64,000 nucleotides of DNA from Ptychodera flava (taxonomy: Eukaryota > Hemichordata > Enteropneusta > Ptychoderidae), in assembly GCF_041260155.1 (NCBI RefSeq), contig NC_091934.1:42720898-42784897 (forward strand), given 5' to 3'. Of the stretch, positions 53,733 to 64,000 are shown in pieces. Under the pieces are notes generated by a model. That model had not been told where the DNA came from. It made no database searches and saw only the letters and a program-made list of their open reading frames with translations. Numbering within the stretch: the first letter of the stretch is position 1; every line of letters begins with the position of its first letter. The translations under genes and the position numbers were made by a program.

Positions 53733-55814
53733 TCTGTCTCAGTTGTTGCCATCAAGTGACATTTTGGTAAAGAAACACGGAAAGCCACACACTGCCAACT
53801 AAAAGATTCCAAGTGAACTAACTCATGATGGAATGGTGTTTTGTTTAACAATATGCAAAGCCAGTCACTGCCTGTTTAAAAAATTTGAAACCGTAGACAA
53901 TAAGGTCTACAAATTTATAATAATTTCATCTTTACAAGCACATCACATCAGTATTCTATATTGTCAAATTGCAGCACTGAACATATCCATACTTTTCATT
54001 CCAAGTTAGATTGCATTTCTTTAATTCAAAAGTTTTGCCTGTCCAAAGATGAAATATGCCAGAACTCTTTCAGTTTTATTGAAATTATTCATGCCATAAG
54101 GCTATGGAGTTTCAGGTTTATACTTAAGTATTGGCATTTCAATTTCATTTTCTTGAGCTCATTTTCCATCAGACAGATACAGTGTCTTCTTATAATAAGT
54201 CTTGGCAACATGATCCAATTCACATGTATTTCTCAGCTAAACGAAGAATGTGCATTGAAATTGAGACTTTCACTCAAGCTTTCCTCAAAAAAAAGTTTAA
54301 GGTCTACACTGAACAGGTTTGGTGTGACAGATACAAATTACCCAACATTTACGTATACTCGAAATTCAAATGGTAGCCATCCCCATTGAATTTGATTTAC
54401 TAATCAAAAAGACAGAGTAAACGCATGTTATTCTATGTGATTCAAAGACGTCCACATAAGCAGCACACAAGCAAAGTGCTGCTGAAATTTGAGTATGAAA
54501 ATGTTGTGAAGTGCATTCTGTGTGTAGTAGGTGCACACTCTTTAACTCTTGAAGCAGGAGGCAATTTTTTTCCGTTCACACACCAAGAGGATGTAAAGAT
54601 ACCTTTTGAAAACCAAAGGGCGGAAGAGGTAGTGCTACTCTTCCCTGCAGCATTTCCATGTACTTATGATAATGAAGATTTAAAAAAATATGGAGAGGTA
54701 ATCCATTCCCACAAATCTGAGACTTGTGTAATGTACTGACCACAAGTGTGATGAACCGGAAGATGATTCATTGTAAAGTCAGTTTAGGTCAGTTTTGTTT
54801 GCAGTGGCCTTCTGCCACAGATTTCCCACCTACACTTAAACCTCTGAATCAAGTGTAAATTTCTGTCACTACTGTTTGTCACAGATTTCCCACTTTTACT
54901 TAAACCTCTGAACCAAGTATAAATTTCTGTTATTACTGTTTGTCATAGATGATTTGGTTTTGGGAGTCTTTTGTTTGGGAGTTTTGTTAAGCTTACTCTT
55001 ATGTTAACTTTATATTCATTCATATTTGTAAATTGTTCTTACTTGTAGCTTAGTAGACAAAAAGTACAATATACTTGACATTTACTGTTTACCAGAAACA
55101 TATATGTAATAAATTTATTTTACAAGATAAATCACGTTTTATCAAAAGCTGTGCCTCCTAAAGCCTTTTATTCTGTGACCTTCCAGATATCATACGCATC
55201 ATAAACAATTTGTTTGGAATTTTAGTGACATATGATGTGATGAGTTCACTCAAAATTCCACAAGATATATTTGTATAACATCTGTGGTTGCCAAGACCTT
55301 TGAAAGGCCTAGTCTGATTGTGGTAATCTTTTTTGCAAGAGATACATCCAGGTATTATATCAGTATCTAAGAAATGTTTAAAATGAAATTAAAAATACTG
55401 TCTTCAATAGTGGAGAAAGCGGCTACTTGTCAAGAGAGTTTCTCAAGTAGCCGCGTGTGTAAGCAACATTTTTTTCAGTGCAGGAAACAACAAAGCCATA
55501 AGTCCATGGTAATTAAACTGCAAATAGAAATGTACAAGACTCAAGTTCTCTTGGAAATCAATGTTTGCGAATGTTTCAGAATCAGATGCTCAAACTGACC
55601 ACGACATGGAAACTATTGGGATTGGATATTACCAAGGTATCAGTGGACATTAACAAATTACATTTCGCCAAAACTGATTAGGAAGCGGGAAAGCTTGGCA
55701 CCATGAAGTCCGTGTTTCCATTTTGTGTCCAAGATGCAAAGTGTGGTGTTTGACGTAAACCTTGAAGTGTTCCATGTACTCTGAACCTAGTGAATACATG
55801 TACTTATCATGGTT
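53733..55814. other. DDB2 3' UTR and intergenic DNA
   Basis: It contains two tandem 64-bp units at 54816-54943 (CACAGATTTCCCAC then TTAAACCTCTGAA). A plus-strand frame at 54425-54739 (104 residues, including EAGGNFFPFTHQEDVKIPFE) has some protein-like character, but no family, splice partner or copy supports it. Otherwise nothing is recognised. Confidence 0.4.
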
Positions 55815-57635
55815 GTTAGTCCCCACGGACACCGTCCGGGGGGACTTATAGGTTTGGTCATGTCCGTGCGTGTGTGTGTCCGTGCGTGCGTGCGTCCGTC
55901 CGTTCACGCAGATATCTCAGACATGCCCAGGTCAATTTCTTTCAAACTTTGCACAAGGATAGTACCCTACCCCATACAGATGCACGTCGATTTGTTTCAC
56001 AATGCGATCAAATTTGGCCGTGTTAGAGGACTTTTTAGTTTTCACCTCCATAGACTCCCATGTATAGGCAGTCTCCATAGACTCCCATGTATAAGGCAGT
56101 CCATAGACTCCCATGTATAAGGCCAAGAAAAATAAAAATTTAGTTTCTCATTGTATTCATATTGCAAAAAGGATGCAGTGACACAGTTTTTAGTCCCAAG
56201 GGGGCTTATAGATTGGGTCATGTCCGTCCGTGAGTGGGACAGCTTATGACGCCACATATTGTACCTCATTAATTATGTGCATATCTAATTTTGAGCGAGC
56301 CAATAGAGCTAGAGGTCTGACTTTTGGTATGTAGGGATAACTAAGCCTACAATTTTTTTTGACTAATGTCATGTGACCTCGGTGACCTTTGACCTCAAAT
56401 ATACATATTTGTCTATAACTCCGTAACCACAAGTGCTACACCCTTCATATATGGTATGATGGGACAGCTTATGACGCCACATATTGTACCTCATTAATTA
56501 TGCACATATCTAATTTTGAGCAAGCCAATAGAGCTAGAGGTATTATTTTTGGTATGTAGGGATAACTTAGCACTACAATTTTTTTGACTAAATGTCATGT
56601 GACCTCGGTGACCTTTGACCTCAAATATACATATTTGTCTGTAACTCAGTAACCACAAGTGCTAAACCCTTCATGGATTGTATGATGGGACACTTTATGA
56701 CGCCACATATTGTACCTCATTATTTATGTGCATATCCAATTTTGAGCGAGCCAATAGAGCTAGAGGTCTGATTTTTGGTATATAGGGATAACTTAGCAAT
56801 ACAATTTTTTTGACAAAATGTCATGTGACCTCGGTGACCTTTGACCTCAAATATACATATTTGTCCATAACTCAGTAACCACAAGTGGTACACCCTTCAT
56901 ATATGGTATGATGGGACACCTTATGATGCTTCATACTGTACCTCATTAATTATGCGTATATCTAATTCTGAGCAACCCATAGAGCTGGATGTCTGATTTT
57001 TGGTATATAGGGATAACTATAGGATAGAAATTTTTTGACCAAATGTCATGTGACCTCGATGACCTTTGACCTGAAATATACGTTTATGTCGATAAATACG
57101 TAACCACAAGTGCTATGTCCTTTATATTTAGTAGGGTGGGAGACCTTATGACAACACACGCTTTACCTCATTAATTATGCACACATCTAATTCTTGGCAA
57201 GGGAATAGAGCTAGAGGTCTGATTTTTGGCATATAGGGATTAATTAGCAATACAATTTTTTTTCAAAATGTCACGTGACCTTATGACCTTTGACCTTGAT
57301 TATACATATATATGCATAACTCAGTAACCACAAGTTCTATACCCTCCAATTCTGATAGGATATTAGACCTTAAGATGTCACATCTTGTACCTCATTATTA
57401 TGTGCATATGTATTTCTTGGCTGGCCAATACAGCTAGAGGTCTGATCTTTTTTCCCGATTTAGAACCATAACTTAGACATGCCTCATGTGATTCAAATTG
57501 GGAACAACGACATATGTGCCCATAGATCTCAACATATACACTCCAGTGATACTTCTTAATGACCACATTTCCCTGCCCCATCAAGACTAATACTCCTATT
57601 ACAAGTGGGGACTATGTCATAGTCAATGACTTGTT
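55815..57635 (+). mobile_element. family A element, copy 3 (composite, different core)
   Basis: It has the family A left end (GTTAGTCCCCACGGACACCG) and right end (GTGGGGACT ... ATGACTTGTT). The right hairpin here is GTCAT-n5-ATGAC, changed in sequence from the other copies but still able to pair. The 150-bp array is replaced. After a short A-type opening come three copies of CCATAGACTCCCATGTATA (56046-56122), then a second, variant A-like opening near 56190 (TTAGTCCCAAGGGGGCTTAT), then the 228-bp array. Confidence 0.75.
56228..57425 (+). repeat. ~228-bp tandem array with hormone-response-like half-sites
   Basis: Six units (the last partial), starting with GGGACAGCTTATGACGCCAC-type phrases at about 56233, 56460, 56687, 56914, 57141 and 57367. 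Shared phrases are TGTACCTCATTAATTATG, GAGCTAGAGGTCTGATTTTT, AGGGATAACT and CACAAGTGCTA. Each of the first five units carries TGACCT-n3-TGACCT-n-TGACCT, preceded by ATGTCATG. Confidence 0.9.
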
Positions 57636-58969
57636 GAGAGAGAACTTGACCTCGTAACGGTTTGATAATCTTGATCGCCCATTGTTTTGACATACATGAT
57701 CCCTTAGGGGAGACACCAAATTGCAGTTTGTCACAACAGCTTCCAGTCCCTCCTCCCACACAACTCTTGTCCCAAGGCTCTTTATCTTACTGATCATTGT
57801 CTGATAGTAGTGATAGGTGATAGCCTTGGCATATCAGGAGCAGCCAGGTACCAGCCTATTTCTAGAAATCATGAAATGTTTCGAAAGTAAATACAGTATC
57901 AGAAGAATTTGGTCAAAACGAAATCTTTGAGGGAAGGGTGAGAGCTGTTTGCAAATACCCGAACCATCATGGTTGGAAGAGCTTCCCCTCCCATCTACAA
58001 TTTTCCTCTCCCCGCTCCTAAACTTCCCAGTGCCATCTATCTGTAGCAAAAGTTCCCTTCTGCCTTCTCATCAACATTATACTTTCTTCCCCACTGACAT
58101 AAAAGGACACCCACTTCCCACCTGACAGAATAATGTAAATGCCAAATCCCCCTCCCCACCGCCAAACAACTCGCAAACACTTCTTTTTCATATTAATTAT
58201 CCATTTACTGGGACTGCATAGGGGTTTCAGCAAGACAAATACTAAACGGATGCTGCATACAAATATGGCCGCCTACATATTACTACATGATAAACAGCGT
58301 AAATGGTGCATGTACACATTTGAATCTTTACAAATACAACAGTGCAATGCACTGAAAGGACGGGAAAGAGATTTCCTCCACTTTGACAAAAAATCCTCAG
58401 TTTTCCTCATAATACGGGAAGATTTTGAAAATGGCAGGAAATTTAAATGAACAAAAATGAGTTCAATTTCTTGCCTATTCTGCCACAAGCAATGTTGTTG
58501 AGGCACTATGGAATATCGTTCAATTTGTAGATTTCGATGAATATCTGAGGAAATTGGCGGTACCTTGAGGTTGGACAAATTCACTCACACAGTTTGAAGC
58601 TCCATGTGTCATTAAAGGTGAGCAAATATTTACATCAAATGACTAGAAAATTCACTTCATGGGCAGCAATCTTGAAAAATAGCTTTTTCTTGTCTGTTTA
58701 ATGAAAAAATTATCCCTGAACTAAATTATGCATGGATTACCAGCTATTGTCACTGGGCTACCAACTTCAGAAAATGGTAGCCCATTAGTAGAATACCAGG
58801 CTAAAAACAGAATTCTGACCACTGCTGAGCAACAAAATTGACAATCGTAAGGGTTATATGTGGATTACTATCACAAAAGTTGACACATTGCCAACTGAGG
58901 GTGAAAACAAATTATTTTGCAATGTTTACTTACTGTTCAGCGCTAAATGCATACCAAATATGGTAAAAA
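57636..58969. other. intergenic, nothing recognised
   Basis: Several overlapping open frames occur on both strands near 58139-58584, but none has a recognisable motif, homologue in the window or splice context. No paired repeat ends were found. Confidence 0.35.
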
Positions 58970-61256
58970 TTTCCACACCGAGAGCCACATTAGAACAGAA
59001 TCAGTCAAACAGCCAATCACACTCCTGCTCCTTTATACCTATATTATAACATACAAGTGACAGAGACATCAGTTCACAATTTGACACCAGTGAATGCACA
59101 CCATATAGTCCAATGGCTCCAAAGTACCATGTCGCAAATGCTTACCATGAAAGATCTACCTAAAAGCTGACAGAGATAAAGCATTAGTAAACAAAATGAG
59201 TGTTGCAGCCAATGCTGAATATGCCAAATTTGCTGGTGGGATGAATGCCTCTGTGGAGCTCCAGCACATACTGATACCAAGAGGCTACGCTGCGCTGAAT
59301 TCCATGGACGTCATAGAGGTAGCTGGCAATGTTATATCTGTGGTGACTGAGAGTGGAAAATTCGTTGCCAACTCTCATGAACTCCCAAACGACAGATCTG
59401 TGATCATCACTGAAGATGCAACTATAGTACTGAGCAAGTATGGAAAGCTGTGGAAGGATGACAGAAATCGCTATCATGGTCACTTCGTCTGTCCCAAATG
59501 TTCAAAGAAGGAATGTAGTAAGCACTGAGCAGTCAACAACCTGAAGGAGGAAGACAGCAGTAGTTCCAGTAGTTTACGTCTACAGTTCGTATAGCTTGGG
59601 ATTTTCCATTTGTGGAACTTTAGTGAAATTAATCAGAGCTTTTCACTTTTACAGCTTTGCTAATTTGGCAGTTAAAGGAGCATCATAATAATTAGGAATT
59701 CTGAACTCTGTGATAATTGACTGTCTTATTAGCTTCCATGAGAGAAACTGCATATAGATTTGGTCTGGTCTACTGTGGAGGTTAAAGAATAAACATTAAG
59801 ACCATGTTCTCAGAGGGCAATTACAGTTGGTTCAAGAAGACCTTACCGTCATCATTGTGTTAAAACATGTGATTTGCATACCGTAACACCAAGCCCCTCT
59901 AAGCCTGTCCTTATACAGATTTTAACTTACATGTAGCCATTACAAGCAGAAGAGCACTTCAAGCTTTCCCATTTTAATAAGGATCATAAAACTGCTGCAA
60001 GTCAAAATTCAAAGAAATGTAAAATAGTGAAATCAAAATTCTCTTATTGGATTCCAAGACACACAACTTGATAATTTGAACTGAGAGTGACAGTCCTATA
60101 TGTACCTTATTTTCAGACAAACTTTGATAGGGAATTGTGTGAAATCATAGTGAGTGGTCTCTTTGTTTTGAATAGTTTTGTAAGAATTGACTCTTAAACA
60201 AGAAACTGATTTTCAATGACATTTGAGCTATGCTGTACTGTGATTAGTAATGTGCCATACTTTTTAATGTGTTTTAGCTTTCGCTATGTAGTAGCTGCGA
60301 AAAGTTCAATAAAATACAGTTCAACGCTGTATTTTTGTGTAATTGGCAACTGGTCTTATTTTATGTATCTATGAATGTGTGGAATTTTGTTGAAGACGAG
60401 GGGTGTGGCCACTTTTACATCTTGATTGAACGAGTCAACGCAAACATATCCAGAGTTTAAACATAACGTTCATACATGTATATAGCTAAACATCAATCTT
60501 AGTACAAAAACCATCAACTTCTTAACAGATCAAACCTGAACATATATCTCATGAAGAGAGGTGGCAATTGAGTGATCCTGATGTATGAAACTTACAATGT
60601 GTTGCTTTCCAATAGAAAAGCAGGGTAAGTGGCTACTTTACATCTTGATTGCACAAGTCATAGCACATTTACAAAGAACAAACATAACTAAACATCCATC
60701 TTTGTACAACAGCTGTTCACCTCTGGAATGTTCTAACCTGACCACCTTCATGAGGATCGACAGGTGGCAATGAGATAAAAGACTATAGTCCAAAGTTCGT
60801 GAAAAAGTGCCTTTTCAATCGCTATATGCTTGGTGGGACTTGGTAGCCATTGTGAACCTCATTCTAGAATGAGTTTACCCAGTAGCCTTTCTGACTTAGG
60901 ACTGACGCTAGAATCAAAAGTACATCAACAAGCAAAAGTGCTCAGTAAGCTTTTGCGACGAGAACAATATCTGAGAGTTTCATTACGTGACTTGAGAAAG
61001 CAATGACCATTCAAAGTACACATGTGAGGAAGAAAAGCTGAAACTTTTCTCTTGATAGGAAACTTCATGAGGTAATATTTACGAATTCCCCTTACAGGCA
61101 TCAGCATCCTTTGCAGTTTTGTCTTTTTAATTGTGATGACCATGTCGTTTCCTGTCAGACAGTATCTTTTCCCGATCTGCTAAGTCAGTAAAAAGTGGTA
61201 TGGAGCAAATTAACCATACAAGTTTTCACCTGCTTTATAACACGAATGTTATAGCA
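58970..61256 (+). repeat. segmental duplication, copy 2 (holds gene X2)
   Basis: The counterpart of 40545-42706. In this copy part of the 3' flank is itself repeated: AACATAACTAAACATCCATC (60683) and ATAGCTAAACATCAATC (60483) each follow a CATCTTGATTG-type phrase. Its right border is the start of a family A fragment at 61257. Confidence 0.75.
59113..59528 (+). CDS. small gene X2, paralogue of X1, one base short
   Basis: It begins MAPKYHVANAYH at ATG 59113, and from 59196 reads MSVAANAEYAKFAGGMNASV through NSMDVIEVAGNVISVVTESG and KYGKLWKDDRNRYHGHFVCP to KCSKKECSKH. Compared with X1, one A is missing in the GAAAG run near 59148-59151 (GAAAAG in X1), so the first 12 codons and the rest are in different frames; with that base the product would be 138 residues. 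It may be a base-call error in a homopolymer, or this copy may start at Met 59196 or be decaying. The C-terminal half is nearly identical to X1, and the C-x2-C-x4-C tail is kept, so selection or recent duplication is likely. Confidence 0.65.
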
Positions 61257-61533
61257 GGGGGACTTATAGGTTTGGTCATGTCCGTGCGTGCGTGCGTCCA
61301 TCCGTCCGTTCACGCAAATATCTCAGATATGCCTGGAGCGATTTCATTCAAACTTGGTACAAGGATTACTTCATATGTCATACATATGCACGTAGATTTG
61401 TTTTTTGATACGACCCAATATGGCCGCCAGGCGCCCATTTTATTACGATTTTTTCATGTACAGAGCCATAACTAAGGCATATCTAAACCAATTTTATTCA
61501 AATTTGGTACAAGGACATTGACCTTTGTCATAC

Positions 61534-61534
<1 letters not shown>
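61257..61534 (+). mobile_element. family A fragment, copy 4
   Basis: Starts GGGGACTTATAGGTTTGGTC without the outermost hairpin strand, then (CGTG)n, CAAATATCTCAGATATGCC and just over one 150-bp unit. It is cut at CTTTGTCATACAT by the LINE tail. Confidence 0.75.
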
Positions 61535-61564
<30 letters not shown>

Positions 61565-64000
61565 TTTTATTACTCAACACACACTGACAGAGAGTGTGGT
61601 ATGGTACATTTCAGATGAAAGAACAACATGTCCAAACTGAACACCATCAAATGGATATTAAAATCCAAGTAAATGGAATTGAAGTACACATATAACTCTA
61701 ACTGTAACCAGCTAACTGTAGGCAGGTACTGGAGGGATCAGCAAACACCAGAATTCCTTATAAGTATAGCAAGGTTTAGAAAATTCTGTTCCATAATCTT
61801 TTCATCTCTTCTACTTTTTCTTCGACACTCATAGTGATAGAAAAATCTGTTCCGCTTTTCTGGCACAAAATTGATCTCTCAGAAATATGACACTTGCATG
61901 TGAACAAGCGACCTAGCGGCCGATATAGCTCCGCTGTGTTTATGTAAAGAATAACTATTTTTTACACATGTTGATGAAGAAGGTGGAAATCTTTGATAGC
62001 TCAATGCAGAGGCCAGAAAAAAGTGGCTAAAATAAGCTGCAAAAATACACAATTGAAGATTTCATCATACTTTGAATATATGACATCCGATCATCCCTAA
62101 GAACATGTCAACCAAAGTTATCTGATGAGTAGTTTTTTGAGAATAAAATTTTCTGACCAAAAATGGCAACAATTGCCCCAAAAATGAAATTGCAGATTTC
62201 ATCATAATTTCAAGAGATCAAATTTAGTTCATAACTTAATCTATAGAAACCTGAATACCAAATTTCAAAGCTGTTAGACCAGTACTTTTTTTGAGAAACA
62301 CATTTTTGACCAAAATGGGAAAATTGCCCCAAAAATTCAAAATTGCAGATTTCATCATTATTTTTTAATAAATATCATTTAGTTCATCTATAGAAACCAG
62401 TATACCAAATTTCAAAGCTATCGGATGAGTAGTTTTGGAAATACACGTTTTGACCAAAAATGGCAAAAATTGCCCCCAAAATACAAAATTACAGATTTCA
62501 TCAGAAATTCATTATATATTACTGAACTCATCTGTAGAAACCTGTATACCAAATTTCAAAGCTATCAGACCAGTAATTTTTGAGAAACACATTTTTTGAC
62601 CAAAAATGGCAAAAATTGCCCCAAAATTACAAAATTGCAGATTTCATCATAATTTCAACAAATATCATTAAGGTGATCTGTAAAACCTGTATACCAAATT
62701 GCAAAGCTATAAGATGAGTAGTTTTGGAAATACACATTTTTTGACCAAAATTGGCAAAATTGCCCAAAAAATACAAAATTGCAGATTTCATCACAATTTC
62801 AATAAATATCATGTAGTTTATCTGTAGGAACCTGTATACCAAATTTCAAAGCTATCAGATAAATAGTTTTGGAAATACACATTTTTTGACCAAAAATGGC
62901 AAAAATTGCCCCAAAAATACAAAATTTCAGATTTCATCAGAAATTCAATATATATTACTCAGTTCATCTATAGAAACGTGTATACCAAATTTCAAACTAT
63001 TAGACCAGGACTTTTTGAGAAATACATTATTTGACCAAAATGGCAAAAATTGCCTTAAAAATGCAAATTTGCATATTTCTGCACAATTTGAACAAATCTG
63101 AAATAGATCATCCCCAGGGACATATGTACCAAATATCAAAGCTATCTGACTGGTAGTTTTGAAGAAGAAGATTTTTAAAGATTTTTTTACCAAAAATGAC
63201 AAAAATTGCCTTAAAAATACAAATATGCAAATTTCACCACGATTTGAACAAATCTGACTGAAGTCACCCTAAGTAAACTGCATGTCAAATTTCAAAGCAA
63301 TCGGACAAGCGGTGTAAAAGAAGAAGATTTTTTACCAAAAACACCAAAAATTGCCCAAAAATACAAATATGCAAATTTCACCACGATTTGAAAAAACTTA
63401 AGTGTGGTCACCCCAAGTGAACTGCATATAAAATTTCAAAGCAATTGGACTTGCAGTTTCAGAGGAGAAGGCAATTGTTGACGGACGACGACGGACGACG
63501 GACGACGACGGACGACGGACGACGACGGAAAATCAACCTATTTGATAAGCTCCGCATCGCTGACAGAGGAGCTAAAAAAAGTGAAACTCATCACCTATTA
63601 CATTACTATCACATCTCAAGCAAATTCTTTCATTTAAAGGTAAATGAGGTTTACATTTCCTACCAATTTCAACACGCAAATTATGATCACTCAGTCTTTC
63701 ATGGAGAACATCTTATCAATAGCAGTCCTTTAACAGAAAACACAGTCTGATGTACGTCTGTTTTTTCGAAAACCAAACTGGAAGTTAGAAAAAAGATTAT
63801 TATCCTCAAGATACTTAATAAGCCTCCTATATATATATTCATCACTGATGTAAAAAGTTTTGTAAAACAACTTGAAAGAGCAATTGCTCTATAATTATTC
63901 GGATCACACTTATCCCCCGACTTGTGAAGTGGAACTAATAAAGTGGATTTCCAAACTGCTGGAAATTGCCGCTTTGTAAAATGTGATTAAATAACTTAAG
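61535..64000 (-). mobile_element. LINE fragment (RT start and C-terminus), split by family B
   Basis: On the minus strand, 64000-63745 encodes WKSTLLVPLHKSGDKCDPNN and YRAIALSSCFTKLFTSVMN, then (one frame over) YLEDNNLFSNFQFGFRKNRR, the opening motifs of a non-LTR reverse transcriptase. The catalytic core is missing. At about 63740-63580 follows HNLRVEIGRKCKPHLPLNER and ICLRCDSNVIGDEFH, a CR1/Jockey-like C-terminal zinc region. After the family B insert, 61904-61560 gives the end of the frame, AATAAAA and a (GATT)n tail at 61534-61562. The clade is a guess. It continues past the right edge. Confidence 0.75.
61905..63578 (+). mobile_element. family B element, copy 2, inserted in the LINE
   Basis: The same layout and orientation as 28750-30434: ACAAGCGACCTAGCGGCCGA start, ~145-bp units, GACGGACGACG stretch (63479-63530) and GCTGACAGAGGAGCTAAA end. 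GTGAA occurs at both junctions with the LINE (61900-61904 and just after 63578), a likely 5-bp target duplication. The two copies align end to end. Confidence 0.8.

Noticed and set aside
54425-54739. 104-residue plus-strand frame downstream of DDB2
   Set aside because: Some protein-like composition but no recognised family, splice partner or conserved copy; mentioned only under the intergenic entry.

Overview
The window is animal nuclear DNA: AT-rich, with short coding exons separated by long introns, GT-AG splice sites, and intergenic and intronic space full of non-autonomous repeats. The proteins are close to their vertebrate counterparts. This, together with the dense small DNA transposons and large tandem-repeat elements, suggests a marine invertebrate deuterostome. 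A hemichordate (acorn worm) is my best guess, but the species is not proven by anything visible here.

Gene layout, left to right: (1) the first coding exon of enolase on the minus strand, whose gene runs off the left edge; (2) RER1 on the plus strand, head-to-head with enolase across a probable shared promoter at about 3.1-3.75 kb; (3) a tRNA-Pro(AGG) gene on the minus strand; (4) an SLC35F6-type transporter on the plus strand; (5) triosephosphate isomerase (TPI) on the minus strand, convergent with SLC35F6, with a small unrecognised intronless gene inside its first intron on the opposite strand; (6) DDB2 on the plus strand, head-to-head with TPI; (7) a second copy of the small intronless gene at 59.1 kb. 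All exon-intron models for RER1, SLC35F6, TPI and DDB2 were read base by base. They keep frame throughout, except for one missing base in SLC35F6 exon 3.

Most of the rest is repeats. Three large families (called A, B and C here) share one layout: a hairpin or inverted terminus, a stretch rich in GTCCG or GACGAC, and then, in A and B, a tandem array of about 150-bp units built round a palindrome. Family A occurs four times, B twice, C once. There are also at least eight small inverted-repeat transposon families, many with visible target duplications, and a LINE fragment that is itself nested.

The most interesting points are a duplicated 146-nt exon in DDB2 that must be spliced as a mutually exclusive pair to keep frame; an array of nuclear-receptor-type half-sites in a family A copy; the linkage of enolase, RER1 and TPI, which matches the ancestral block that vertebrates split between human 1p36 and 12p13; a recombinase-type transposon remnant carrying NRF1 and CRE motifs just upstream of DDB2; and a segmental duplication of the small Cys-tailed gene. 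I saw no LTR retrovirus, Polinton or toxin-gene remnant.
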